From IMG/VR virus record IMGVR_UViG_3300045049_000313, positions 1 to 55,041 of that record: a stretch of 55,041 bases of DNA; one strand, written 5' to 3'. The notes under the pieces were generated by a model that was not told where the DNA came from, made no database searches, and saw only the letters and a list, made by a program, of their open reading frames with translations. Within the stretch, counting starts at the first letter, position 1, and every line of letters begins with the position of its first letter. The position numbers and the translations under genes are program-made. Below, piece by piece: positions 20,833 through 28,349 of the stretch. The DNA is from a virus.

Positions 20833-21261
20833 ATGGAATTGAAACCAAGATATAAAGTAATTGCTCTTTACCCTGATTGTCCTTTTAAGCTCGGAGAAAT
20901 ATTGGAGCTTGGAAAGGACGAATATGATGCCTGGGCATATGTATACGATTATGACGGCACGGCATTATGGCATCAAAGTTATTTTGAATGTTACCCGCAT
21001 CTATTTCACCAGGTCGAATGGTGGGAAGGCTTGGAGCCTGAAGAAATGCCTCAATACGTTAAGTTGAAAGAAAAAAGTTTTCTTACTGCGGAAATACTGG
21101 AAGCGGGAACGATTGTTAAGGTTCTAAAACATTTCACCAGTTCAAACGGTGAAGTAAATCTGCGAGGCTGCCAAATATTCGGCAATGATTTTCTGGCATA
21201 CTTCAAGACGGAACCCGCCACCAAAGAACAATATGAAGAATATATAAAGCAAAAACAATGA
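20833..21261 (+). CDS. Hypothetical phage protein, 142 residues
   Basis: RYKVIALYPDCPFKLGEILE, with YFECYPHLFHQVEWWEGLEP and FVYVKlKE-like PQYVKLKEKSFLTAEILEAG, resembles a two-domain family in phage accessory regions where each half starts with a short barrel (kv....p...f..G.i..l) that senses little by sequence. The two halves of this protein may be internal duplicates. It follows the previous gene closely and overlaps the next by four bases. The function is unknown. Confidence 0.6.
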   Translation: MELKPRYKVIALYPDCPFKLGEILELGKDEYDAWAYVYDYDGTALWHQSYFECYPHLFHQVEWWEGLEPEEMPQYVKLKEKSFLTAEILEAGTIVKVLKHFTSSNGEVNLRGCQIFGNDFLAYFKTEPATKEQYEEYIKQKQ

Positions 21262-21446
21262 GCAATCACCGCTGGCAAAATGATAAGTGTGTTCACTGCG
21301 GAATAACAAGAAAGCGGGTAACCTTAAAGCAATTGATGGCGATAAGCGACTACCCGCCTTACAATCATTATCAATATTCAACTGGCTACGTATACAGTCC
21401 TAATCAAACCAGTAAACGGCCAGAATGCAATAAGCAAAAACAATAA
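21258..21446 (+). CDS. Small zinc-binding protein, 62 residues
   Basis: MSNHRWQNDKCVHCGITRKR begins with a H-x-x-x-x-x-C-x-x-C knuckle, the common phage small-protein pattern (HkW.nd.C..CG..rk). The rest is Tyr/Asn-rich. A late Cys (PECNKQ) may complete the metal site. It overlaps the previous gene by four bases. Confidence 0.6.
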   Translation: MSNHRWQNDKCVHCGITRKRVTLKQLMAISDYPPYNHYQYSTGYVYSPNQTSKRPECNKQKQ

Positions 21447-21448
21447 TC

Positions 21449-21649
21449 ATGGCTGAAGAAATCGAAAACATAAAAACTATTCACGACAACCTGAGTGAAT
21501 GGTGTTTTGCTAAAAGGAAAGAAATTGAGCGCGAAAACCCGCAGCTTCCTTTATTCACCTGCATGGATAAAGCTATTACAGCAGTGCTTGCAGATATGGA
21601 ATTACGATTAAGAAAAATAGAAGCTAAACTCTTAACCAATGGAGAATAA
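21449..21649 (+). CDS. Hypothetical helical protein, 66 residues
   Basis: An all-helical protein (IENIKTIHDNLSEWCFAKRK, then MDKAITAVLADMELRLRKIE) that could form a small bundle or coiled coil. It overlaps the next gene by 11 bases. No family recognised. Confidence 0.5.
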   Translation: MAEEIENIKTIHDNLSEWCFAKRKEIERENPQLPLFTCMDKAITAVLADMELRLRKIEAKLLTNGE

Positions 21650-21857
21650 CACCAATAACACCTTACCGAACGCGCAAAATACCGCTCCAATTATGGTAGT
21701 GTTCAATCCTGATAAATTAGTAGTGCTTGCCGGTAAACCACGAAAGTTAACAGCAAAGGAGATGCGGGAATACACGCAGGCTGGTTGGGCAATTAAAACG
21801 ATGCCCTTCAACGAATACAAAGAAGCAAACTTTAAATGGATTTATGATGAACAATAA
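21639..21857 (+). CDS. Hypothetical protein, 72 residues
   Basis: Contains MVVFNPDKLVVLAGKPRKLT followed by AKEMREYTQAGWAIKTMPF, a strand-helix pattern. It begins inside the previous gene and overlaps the next by 14 bases, in keeping with the very compact packing of this region. No family recognised. Confidence 0.5.
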   Translation: MENNTNNTLPNAQNTAPIMVVFNPDKLVVLAGKPRKLTAKEMREYTQAGWAIKTMPFNEYKEANFKWIYDEQ

Positions 21858-22119
21858 CACCTTACCTGCCGAAGTGCTCGAAAGTATCGAGTTGAAAGCA
21901 GAACACGAAGCAGCCTTGCATTTCCATCCGGAATACAGCCGGGATCAGAACACCGCTTGCCGGATATGTTATCGAAATGGGGCAAAGGAATACGCCGAAT
22001 ACGCCCTAAAACTCGAACAGGCACAGGATTTATTAAAGTCGATTCTTTGGATGCATGAAACAGGAGTAGATGACGAAATTATAAACGAAAAAATAAAAAC
22101 ATTTTTAGATGGAAAATAA
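21844..22119 (+). CDS. Hypothetical protein, 91 residues
   Basis: There are two adjacent ATG codons (21844 and 21847). A central motif with LHFHPEYSRDQNTACRICYR has a C-x-x-C and histidines that could bind metal; the flanks are helical (LESIELKAEHEAA and LEQAQDLLKSILWMHE). It overlaps the next gene by 11 bases. No family recognised. Confidence 0.5.
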   Translation: MMNNNTLPAEVLESIELKAEHEAALHFHPEYSRDQNTACRICYRNGAKEYAEYALKLEQAQDLLKSILWMHETGVDDEIINEKIKTFLDGK

Positions 22120-23107
22120 ATGGGAAGTCAAAGAATGGGGCGACGAAAGCTATGCCCTGACAAATGGCACGATAACGATAGTAACTGCAGATGCTTCTTG
22201 TGAGCATTATTTGCAAGCAATTGTTGATCTGATAAATGGGTCTGGTTACAGGTTTCATTCGGAGAATAACCTTGAATTAGATCAATATCTTGAAATAGAG
22301 GCGTTGAAAGCCGAGATTGAAAATCTAAAACAAGCCGAACAAACCGATAAATCGCAGTTCATAAAGGACTACAAGCAATACAAGGAAAACCTAAAATATC
22401 TGGGCGGCAAAGAAGATTGGACGCAGGAAAAAGTAAACCAGATGAACAAGGTTGAAATATTTGAGGCAATTAAAGGCTTCAGTGAACTGATTATATTTTT
22501 AGATTCAGTGATATGCGCCTGCGAAGAGGGAGCAAAAGATTGGGAAGAACGCGCGTTAAAAGCTGAAGCCCAACAAGCAGTATGGGTGAAGGCGAGTGAA
22601 CCGGACATTAAAGAAGGGGACTATATTGCAAAGTATTTGCCAGGAGGGATGGATCTCGCTCACCCATACGTCGGAATGGCCTTCGTTCGCAAGGACTATG
22701 TAAGATATGTATGTCCGGATTATTATGATCTAAATTGGCCCAAAGGCCATGAAAAGCTACAATACATTCAAATTCTCGACGAGTCTTCCACCTCCAATTA
22801 CTCATCACTAAAGGAAGAAAACGAAGCCCTAAAAGATAAATTAAGCATTATCCAAAGAGGGTGGCTCGATTTATCTTTAGGATTAGAAAATCAGAATGAT
22901 GAATTAAAAGAAAAGGCCGCTAAGATGGAAGCGGCGTTGCGCCAAATAGAAAAATGGCAATTGCCTGAAACCGGCAGATTTTGGGACAAAGAAGAAACAC
23001 AACCCATGTCCTTTGAAGCATGCGCCGGTAGTAATGGGGCACGGGAGTATATCAGGAACGTTGCCCGTCAAGCCCTCGAATGGGAAAAGGAGGAAGGCAA
23101 TGGATGA
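22109..23107 (+). CDS. Large coiled-coil accessory protein, 332 residues
   Basis: Architecture in order: an N-terminal alpha/beta part (TITIVTADASCEHYLQAIVD), a coiled coil (about 65-150), a small beta domain (AVWVKASEPDIKEGDYIAKY, about 155-230), a second coiled coil (SLKEENEALKDKLSIIQRGW), and a terminal EACAGSNGAREYIRNVARQA segment. That last phrase occurs widely at the C-terminus of Bacteroidetes phage accessory proteins. The modular layout suggests shuffled domains. Its stop overlaps the HNH gene start. Function unknown. Confidence 0.6.
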   Translation: MENKWEVKEWGDESYALTNGTITIVTADASCEHYLQAIVDLINGSGYRFHSENNLELDQYLEIEALKAEIENLKQAEQTDKSQFIKDYKQYKENLKYLGGKEDWTQEKVNQMNKVEIFEAIKGFSELIIFLDSVICACEEGAKDWEERALKAEAQQAVWVKASEPDIKEGDYIAKYLPGGMDLAHPYVGMAFVRKDYVRYVCPDYYDLNWPKGHEKLQYIQILDESSTSNYSSLKEENEALKDKLSIIQRGWLDLSLGLENQNDELKEKAAKMEAALRQIEKWQLPETGRFWDKEETQPMSFEACAGSNGAREYIRNVARQALEWEKEEGNG

Positions 23108-23451
23108 GACACGATAATTATTGCTGCTATTGCGGCAGGCAAATAATCTGGCCTTTATACCATACCTGGGAACATATAATTCCAAAAAGTAAAGGAGGTA
23201 GTGACCATGGCAAAAACAAACGCACATGTTGCAATCAGTGCAATAAATATAGAGGCAACCGGGATCTGAACGAGTGGAAAGAAGAGCTACTAGGGCTGAT
23301 TGCAAAGGGATGGGATTACAAAACATTTAAGACAAGCGACATGGAAATTATGGTAGTTAATATCGAAAATATACAACAGGCTGTCGCGACTGCAAGCCCT
23401 GATATGTTTCAGCCGCATTTAAGACAGAAATTATTTAAAAACTCAGATTAA
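23104..23451 (+). CDS. HNH endonuclease
   Basis: A 115-residue HNH nuclease. CCYCGR (about 6-11) and CCNQCNKYRGNRD (about 43-55) give the two C-x-x-C zinc pairs, and EHIIPKSKGGSDHGKNKRT (about 24-42) carries the catalytic H-x-x-P...N pattern. ATG 23104 overlaps the stop of the preceding gene and fits the family start. It lies about 300 bases upstream of the small terminase gene. HNH proteins in that position often cooperate with terminase in genome cleavage at cos sites, so a packaging role is plausible; a homing role is the alternative. Confidence 0.88.
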   Translation: MRHDNYCCYCGRQIIWPLYHTWEHIIPKSKGGSDHGKNKRTCCNQCNKYRGNRDLNEWKEELLGLIAKGWDYKTFKTSDMEIMVVNIENIQQAVATASPDMFQPHLRQKLFKNSD

Positions 23452-23492
23452 CCCCACGGCCGGCATCATCCCCGGCCTCTAATACTTAAACT

Positions 23493-23672
23493 ATGGAAAA
23501 CCAAATAATCGAATTAATCAGAGAAGGTAAATCAAATAAAGAAATTGCATATGCTCTCAACTCAACAGAACAAGCAATAAAAGATCGCATTCATCGGCTG
23601 TTAAGAAAGCATAATTGTAAGAACAGAGTTCAATTAGCCGTAACCGTTCCACAAGGAACTATCGAAAGATAG
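23493..23672 (+). CDS. Mini LuxR-type (GerE) HTH protein
   Basis: A 59-residue open frame from ATG 23493 to TAG 23670. IIELIREGKSNKEIAYALNS followed by TEQAIKDRIHRLLRKHNCKN and RVQLAV is a near-complete LuxR-type C-terminal HTH: GxSNKEIA, the recognition helix TExAIKDRIxRLLRK and the closing NRxQ segment. There is no sensor or receiver domain, so it should bind DNA constitutively. It sits just upstream of the small terminase and late region, which suggests control of late transcription. It is preceded by a GGCCGG/CCGGCC hairpin at 23462-23478 with no T tract. Confidence 0.75.
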   Translation: MENQIIELIREGKSNKEIAYALNSTEQAIKDRIHRLLRKHNCKNRVQLAVTVPQGTIER

Positions 23673-23703
23673 ACATAGATAAACGAAACATATATCTAAT
23701 TTT

Positions 23704-23734
23704 ATTCCGCAATCGATTTGATAGCGGAATTTTT
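23704..23734 (+). terminator. Terminator-like hairpin in front of the small terminase gene
   Basis: ATTCCGC (23704-23710) pairs with GCGGAAT (23724-23730), followed by TTTTTAT. It ends only four bases before ATG 23739, so it separates early or middle genes from the packaging genes. Confidence 0.65.
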
Positions 23735-23738
23735 ATTT

Positions 23739-24239
23739 ATGGCAGCCCCCCTTGGTAATCATTATTGGAGATTGAGAGAATCCCACGGCCGGAATTTAGA
23801 ATATGCGACCGCCGATGAATTGGCAGCTGAAATTATAGCCTACTTCCAATGGGCAGATGCAAATCCCTGGTACAAGAACGAACAGCTTAAAACTCCCATC
23901 AGAAAAAAGAATAAAGAAACAGGCGAGGAAAGTGTAACGACAGTTACTCAAATCCCGACGGCGCGCCCTTATTCAATTTCTGGCTTATGCGTGCATCTTG
24001 GAATTGACTTCAAGACATGGAAGGAATACGGCAAACGTGAAGGTTTTGTCCACATCTGTACGCGCACGGAAGAAATTATCGAAACGCAACAACTTGAAGG
24101 AGCGGCTGTTGGCGCGTTCAATGCAAACATCATTGCGCGTAAACTTGGATTATCGGAAAGCAACATACTGAAAGGAGATAAGGACAACCCGGTACAAGTA
24201 GAAACCAAATTCGATATTACCCTAAACCTGAATAAGTAG
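23739..24239 (+). CDS. terS: Terminase small subunit
   Basis: A 166-residue DNA-packaging protein of the gp3-like small terminase type found in Bacteroidetes phages. Hallmarks are APLGNHYWRLRESHGRN at the start, LAAEIIAYFQWADANPWYKN, a PYSISGLCVHLGIDFKTWKE segment (the HTH-like DNA-binding part) and AAVGAFNANIIARKLGL near the end. ATG 23739 is chosen over an upstream TTG that lies within the hairpin. It would recognise the packaging site and feed DNA to the large subunit. Unusually, the large subunit gene is 5.2 kb downstream, after sigma-like and glycosyltransferase genes. Confidence 0.88.
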   Translation: MAAPLGNHYWRLRESHGRNLEYATADELAAEIIAYFQWADANPWYKNEQLKTPIRKKNKETGEESVTTVTQIPTARPYSISGLCVHLGIDFKTWKEYGKREGFVHICTRTEEIIETQQLEGAAVGAFNANIIARKLGLSESNILKGDKDNPVQVETKFDITLNLNK

Positions 24240-24240
24240 T

Positions 24241-24747
24241 GTGACTAAAAATGAGATTGTCGCAGAGTTATTTCAATCCAGGGAGTTCAATGAGTGCATC
24301 GGGAAGATGGAGCCTGAGCATCTGCGCGACGATCTCAGGTCGGAAGTGATATTGATACTGTTGGAATCGCCGGAAGAAAAGATCAGGCAGATGCATGAAC
24401 GAGGCGGGCAGGAGCTGAAGTACTATACCGTCCGGGTTATCCTAAATCTTATCCAAAGCAAGACAAGTAAGTTTTATAAGCAATACCGGCAACAATTGAT
24501 AGAGATTACAGACAAGTTTACGTGTGAGGAGCAGGACATTCAGGAACGAGAGAATCGGGAACAATTGGAGGAAAAGGCCATCAGTGAGATAAGCAACTTG
24601 TACTGGTATAATAAGGAACTCTTGCAGTTATATATGAAGCATGGAAATTACCGGGCGATTGAAGAAAAGACACGCATCCCTTATTCCAGTGCTTATAAAA
24701 CGATACAGGCATCTATTGAACAAATAAAGCAAAAGGTTTTACAATGA
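24241..24747 (+). CDS. Sigma-factor-like regulatory protein
   Basis: A 168-residue protein starting at GTG 24241 directly after the small terminase. It has a region 2-like helical segment (LRDDLRSEVILILLESPEEK) and VRVILNLIQSKTSKFYKQYR, then a C-terminal HTH: ISNLYWYNKELLQLYMKHGN, YRAIEEKTRIPYSSAYKTIQ, like region 4 of small sigma factors. Proteins of this type sit beside terminase in Bacteroidetes phages. It may direct host RNA polymerase to late promoters or act as an antiterminator. It could be a degenerate sigma that only binds DNA. Confidence 0.7.
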   Translation: MTKNEIVAELFQSREFNECIGKMEPEHLRDDLRSEVILILLESPEEKIRQMHERGGQELKYYTVRVILNLIQSKTSKFYKQYRQQLIEITDKFTCEEQDIQERENREQLEEKAISEISNLYWYNKELLQLYMKHGNYRAIEEKTRIPYSSAYKTIQASIEQIKQKVLQ

Positions 24748-25064
24748 AGATATTATTAAACTGGTTGTTGTTTCTTGGCATTATTGCCGCCATCTGGTTC
24801 AGGCACTGGCTGTTTCAATTCGTACCGACATTCCCAACGTTAACCGGATACCAGGTGATCTTCTTTGCGCTCGCTTCTGCCTTCACGTGGGTTGAAGTTC
24901 TGAAATGGGGATCGGTTAAGCCCTTCAATTGTGTTAAGTGTCTTACCGGCTGGTTTGCTCTTATCCTTGCATTCATCTTTCATGTTGAATCCTGGTATAT
25001 GTATTTGCCGGGAGGACTTTTTTGCGGGGCTATGGTTGAAGGGATTAAAATGAGGTGGTTATGA
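24744..25064 (+). CDS. Phage membrane protein with CxxC motif
   Basis: A 106-residue protein with helices LLNWLLFLGIIAAIWF (about 4-19), VIFFALASAFTWVEVL (about 38-53), WFALILAFIF (about 70-79) and a C-terminal hydrophobic stretch. FNCVKCLTGWF (about 60-70) has the C-x-x-C-x-x-W signature of DUF1360-like phage and bacterial membrane proteins. It is coupled to the sigma-like gene (ATGA). The function is unknown. Confidence 0.6.
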   Translation: MKILLNWLLFLGIIAAIWFRHWLFQFVPTFPTLTGYQVIFFALASAFTWVEVLKWGSVKPFNCVKCLTGWFALILAFIFHVESWYMYLPGGLFCGAMVEGIKMRWL

Positions 25065-25306
25065 GTTGTACAAAAAATATAAAACGGTTTCTGTTTTGGA
25101 AATACGAAGGAGGTCATGATTTTAAAGTTATAAAGTTTGGACGCTTTATAGTAAATGCTCGAACAGATTCATATTTCGTTACGCGATTTGAATGTAAACA
25201 TTGTGGGGTTCAGCATGTGCGACATTTCGTTAGCGAGAGTGAATTATTGAGAAAGGGAGTACCAATTGAAACTATTGCCAAGAATCGTTATATAGAATTT
25301 ACATGA
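25061..25306 (+). CDS. Small zinc-finger-like protein, 81 residues
   Basis: ATG 25061 overlaps the previous stop. FECKHCGVQHVRHFVSESEL contains a C-x-x-C...H pattern, and KRFLFWKYEGGHDF precedes a beta-rich middle. Short proteins with such a knuckle next to glycosyltransferases are not known to me as a family. It is coupled to the glycosyltransferase gene by four bases. Confidence 0.5.
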   Translation: MSCTKNIKRFLFWKYEGGHDFKVIKFGRFIVNARTDSYFVTRFECKHCGVQHVRHFVSESELLRKGVPIETIAKNRYIEFT

Positions 25307-26310
25307 GAATAATCGCCTTTGTCAACGCCAACAGCGGCCCCGCCTATCATCGTATCATCATGCCTCTAATGTTGATGCGGGATACCGATGTTTACATAAC
25401 CAATGACCTAAAGGTCGAAGACTTCGAAAAAGGCTGCGATATTTTCATGTACAACCGCATACTTCCCGATCACGCTTTACCGATTATCAAAGAGCTGAAA
25501 TATCGGTATGAGTTCAAGATATGTGTTGATCTGGACGATTACTGGGAGATTGACGAACACCATGTGCTTTACCAGCACTATCTTGATATTGGCTTTGCAG
25601 CGAAACAGATACAGCAGATCAAAGATGCGGATATTGTTACCGTCACTCATTCCCGCCTTGCAGAAGAAGTATTGCCATACAACAAGAACGTTCATGTGTG
25701 CCCCAATGCCATACCAAAGCAAGGACAGTTTGATATTGAGCGCCAACCTTATCACCTTACCCGGTTGTTCTGGCAAGGCAGCGATACGCATAGGGCCGAC
25801 ATTAACCTGCTGCGCGGGCCGATAAATGCATTGGCGCCAATGGCCGGCAAGATCAAAATGGTAATGGCAGGCTTTGCGCAGGATCACGAAGATTGGTATC
25901 ATATGGCTAAGGATTATACCGCTGACTTCAAACATCAGTATAAATTGATTGAGGCAACGAAGATTACTGAATACTATGCGGCTTATGCCCATGCAGACAT
26001 TTGCCTTGTGCCGCTGGTTAATTCAAGATTCAACCGCCATAAATCCAATCTGAAGATATTGGAAGCAGCTAACCTGGGACTGCCGGTGATAGTGTCGGAA
26101 GTGCATCCTTATCTCGATCTACCAGTTCTATACTGCAGTAAGCCGTCTGATTGGATCAAGCATATCAAACGATTGGTTGAGAGCAGGAAAAGGCAGAAGG
26201 AGGCGGGTGCGCAACTGGCTGAGTATGTAGCTGAACATTTCAACTTCAACCGGATTAATGCAATGAGGAAACAGATTTTTGAATATGAGACTAAAAAAGT
26301 AATAGCATGA
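25303..26310 (+). CDS. GT-B fold glycosyltransferase, family 4-like
   Basis: A 335-residue glycosyltransferase with two Rossmann-like halves. MRIIAFVNANSGPAYHRII gives the N-terminal strand and acceptor-site His, CVDLDDYWEI lies in the first half, and VTVTHSRLAEEVLPYNKNVH with VCPNAIP matches the hinge. The donor domain has TRLFWQGSDTHRADI and NLKILEAANLGLPVIVSEVH, where the E-A-x-x-x-G-x-P segment contacts the nucleotide sugar. It probably transfers a sugar to a phage or host surface acceptor. Together with 27092 and 27864 it forms a glycosylation cassette set between the two terminase subunit genes. Confidence 0.82.
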   Translation: MRIIAFVNANSGPAYHRIIMPLMLMRDTDVYITNDLKVEDFEKGCDIFMYNRILPDHALPIIKELKYRYEFKICVDLDDYWEIDEHHVLYQHYLDIGFAAKQIQQIKDADIVTVTHSRLAEEVLPYNKNVHVCPNAIPKQGQFDIERQPYHLTRLFWQGSDTHRADINLLRGPINALAPMAGKIKMVMAGFAQDHEDWYHMAKDYTADFKHQYKLIEATKITEYYAAYAHADICLVPLVNSRFNRHKSNLKILEAANLGLPVIVSEVHPYLDLPVLYCSKPSDWIKHIKRLVESRKRQKEAGAQLAEYVAEHFNFNRINAMRKQIFEYETKKVIA

Positions 26311-26513
26311 CAGCGGAAAATTTAATCAAGGGCCTTCAGATAATTGAGAAAAGCCGACCCTTAGAAATGTCCGGATATCACATTCGAGCAGATCATGACG
26401 AAATATGGGCGGGTGATTTGTGCTGGCCAATGCCTCCCGGTGATGCTGGGCAGCTTGAATTTTTGGGGTGGGAACGGGATGAAAATGCAAACGGATGGAG
26501 GGCAACCGTATGA
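26307..26513 (+). CDS. Hypothetical protein, 68 residues
   Basis: IRADHDEIWAGDLCWPMPPG followed by QLEFLGWERDENANGWRA resembles small phage proteins with a D-x-i-w-a........L..lGW......W motif (a strand-turn-strand with conserved Trp). It is coupled to genes on both sides by ATGA overlaps. Function unknown. Confidence 0.55.
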   Translation: MTAENLIKGLQIIEKSRPLEMSGYHIRADHDEIWAGDLCWPMPPGDAGQLEFLGWERDENANGWRATV

Positions 26514-26842
26514 CACTATCCCCCGAAGACATACAATTCTTAAATGATAATCGAACGCATCACGAAACCTTAACGAAGGCTTTTTACATGCGCAGCCTAT
26601 CCGGTGAAGTGCGTTCCCGCATGCAGGAGATCATCGGTAAGTATTGGCAGGCTGGCTATACTACTGATCTATGGTGTGGACCTTGCGTATCAGATATGGT
26701 GCTGAAGTTATACCGGCATTATGACGAATGGCTGGAAAAACAAAAGCAGGAACCGCCAGCGGATGCTAAAGAGTCTGAGCCGCCGAAGACCGAACCTATC
26801 AAAGCCTCATTCCCTTCACATAAAAAACATCATCGACGATAA
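26510..26842 (+). CDS. Hypothetical protein, 110 residues
   Basis: ATG 26510 overlaps the preceding stop. The helical core (EIIGKYWQAGYTTDLWCGPC, then VSDMVLKLYRHYDEWLEKQK) is typical of a recurrent Bacteroidetes phage protein with a C-x-x-C; the C-terminal 35 residues are Pro/Lys/His-rich and disordered. No function known. Confidence 0.55.
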   Translation: MTLSPEDIQFLNDNRTHHETLTKAFYMRSLSGEVRSRMQEIIGKYWQAGYTTDLWCGPCVSDMVLKLYRHYDEWLEKQKQEPPADAKESEPPKTEPIKASFPSHKKHHRR

Positions 26843-26844
26843 AA

Positions 26845-27090
26845 ATGCGGCCGCAGCAAAATAATATCCATGTTGGCTTAAAATTTACCTCTTGCCATTT
26901 CAGCGACGATGCTGAGATAGTTGCCGTTAGAGAACAGAACAATGAAGTTGATGTGAAGTTGATCAGTTCGCAAGGCCATGCCCGGATTGAAACCGGTTGG
27001 AACCTGCAACATACCCGATGGGGTTTCGAGCGCGGCGAGTATAAATCTGTCGATCCCGAAAAAGAAAAAGTAAATATTTCAATTATTTGA
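26845..27090 (+). CDS. Hypothetical beta-rich protein, 81 residues
   Basis: The sequence (NIHVGLKFTSCHFSDDAEIV, then AVREQNNEVDVKLISSQGHA) alternates as in a small beta-barrel. RWGFERGEYKSVDPEK follows. It precedes the GT-A glycosyltransferase by one base. No family recognised. Confidence 0.5.
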   Translation: MRPQQNNIHVGLKFTSCHFSDDAEIVAVREQNNEVDVKLISSQGHARIETGWNLQHTRWGFERGEYKSVDPEKEKVNISII

Positions 27091-27091
27091 T

Positions 27092-27871
27092 ATGGCACTT
27101 ATAGGCATGGCAATTTACTGTACCGAGGAAAATAAGAAGGATAAATATCTATTTAAGACATTATCGAGCATTGCGCGCACTGTAAATATTAAGCGTCACA
27201 GATTGATGTTGTCGGTAAATGGCGGTACCTCAGAAACGCAAAACATAATTCATGGTTGGTTGAGTAATGGCCTCGTAAGCCAAATTTTCTGGAATGCCGA
27301 AAATCTTGGCACAGCCGGAGCCATTAATAAAATTATTGCAAGGCGTGACCAAAATGAGCATGTGATTAAGATCGATGACGATATAGCTATTCACAACTCC
27401 GGCTGGGCTGACCTTATGGAAGAATGTGTAAGCGTTGATCCGACCATTGGCATAATCGGATTGAAGCGCAAAGATCTAATTCAAACACCGTGGCACCCCG
27501 ACCCGCAATACAGGAGCGAATTGATATTACTACCGCATACCCCAGGCCATAAATGGTTGACGGTGGAACGAACGCCCGATATTATTGGGACGTGTACGTT
27601 GTTCAATAGCGCACTGCTTGATAAGATAGGTTTCAGCAGGCAGCCTGGAAAGTATGGGTTTGAAGATAACCTGATGTGTCACCGGTCGCACCTTGCTGGC
27701 TTTTACAACTGTTTCCTTAATCATATCGATATTGACCATATCGATGAAGGGGCACCAGCGTATAACGAATGGAAGGCAAAGCATTCGGCAGAATTTTTTC
27801 CTGAATACCATAAGTTGGTGCATGATATGATAGCAGGGCGTGAACCAATTTATTATAACCCATATGTTTAA
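27092..27871 (+). CDS. GT-A fold glycosyltransferase, family 2-like
   Basis: A 259-residue glycosyltransferase. MALIGMAIYCTEENKKDKYL opens the nucleotide-binding half, RLMLSVNGGTSETQNII follows, and HVIKIDDDIAIHNSGW (about 90-105) carries the D-x-D metal-binding motif as DDD. IIGTCTLFNSALLDKIGF and KYGFEDNLMCHRSHLAGF (the ED of the catalytic-base segment) complete the family 2 pattern. It is therefore expected to be active. The target could be virion proteins or the host surface. Its stop overlaps the start of the next glycosyltransferase gene. Confidence 0.85.
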   Translation: MALIGMAIYCTEENKKDKYLFKTLSSIARTVNIKRHRLMLSVNGGTSETQNIIHGWLSNGLVSQIFWNAENLGTAGAINKIIARRDQNEHVIKIDDDIAIHNSGWADLMEECVSVDPTIGIIGLKRKDLIQTPWHPDPQYRSELILLPHTPGHKWLTVERTPDIIGTCTLFNSALLDKIGFSRQPGKYGFEDNLMCHRSHLAGFYNCFLNHIDIDHIDEGAPAYNEWKAKHSAEFFPEYHKLVHDMIAGREPIYYNPYV

Positions 27872-28349
27872 ATGGAATCATGATCCGAACGGCAAAACAT
27901 ATTCATCATTAAGTGAATTTTTCAGCCCCATGAAGATTAAAGTCATAACCACAACCTCTGACCTCTCAAAATGCTTTGAGCTTCGCCGCTCACTGATCTA
28001 CCATGGCTACGACTTCCATTTCATTGAACATAAGTGGACGGGTTTTCTGGACAAGATCCACGAAACCTACAAATACCTGAAGTCATTGGAAGGCTATACG
28101 CACTTCCTTTATACCGACGCCTGGGATACTTTTGCAGTTGGAAGTCCATTGGATTTATCATTGGTTATGCGAAATGGAATATCGATCTCAGCAGAACGCG
28201 CATGTTATCCATATCCGGAACTTGAAAGTAAATATCCGTTAAACGATTCACCGTGGCATTTTGTAAACGGCGGTGGCTGGTGCGGTGAGATAAGGGCCTT
28301 CCTTCGACTATACGAAGATCAGCCACCCACAACTGAGTTGAATGATTAG
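27864..28349 (+). CDS. Glycosyltransferase, N-terminal part before an in-frame amber stop
   Basis: From ATG 27864 (or ATG 27930, MKIKVITTTSDLSKCFELRR) this frame encodes a glycosyltransferase fold like the PLOD-type enzymes: YTHFLYTDAWDTFAVG holds the D-x-w-D metal site and FVNGGGWCGEIRAFLRLYED the acceptor region. The frame stops at TAG 28347, after ELND. The same frame is open immediately after, with VWLTNQFLKLHNEGW and STPLFIHGNGHTP, which look like the missing C-terminal part of the same domain. A C-to-T change of CAG (Gln) to TAG would explain the break. Premature truncation, readthrough or a sequencing error are possible. Confidence 0.7.
   Translation: MFKWNHDPNGKTYSSLSEFFSPMKIKVITTTSDLSKCFELRRSLIYHGYDFHFIEHKWTGFLDKIHETYKYLKSLEGYTHFLYTDAWDTFAVGSPLDLSLVMRNGISISAERACYPYPELESKYPLNDSPWHFVNGGGWCGEIRAFLRLYEDQPPTTELND

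Noticed and set aside
25477-25992. A 171-codon frame antisense to the GT-B glycosyltransferase
   Set aside because: It has no motif and is explained by codon bias of the real gene on the other strand.
28347-28349. Genome-wide reassignment of TAG to glutamine
   Set aside because: TAG ends several genes at natural places (Cro-like gene, 6126, mini-HTH, small terminase, endolysin), so a local event is the better explanation.
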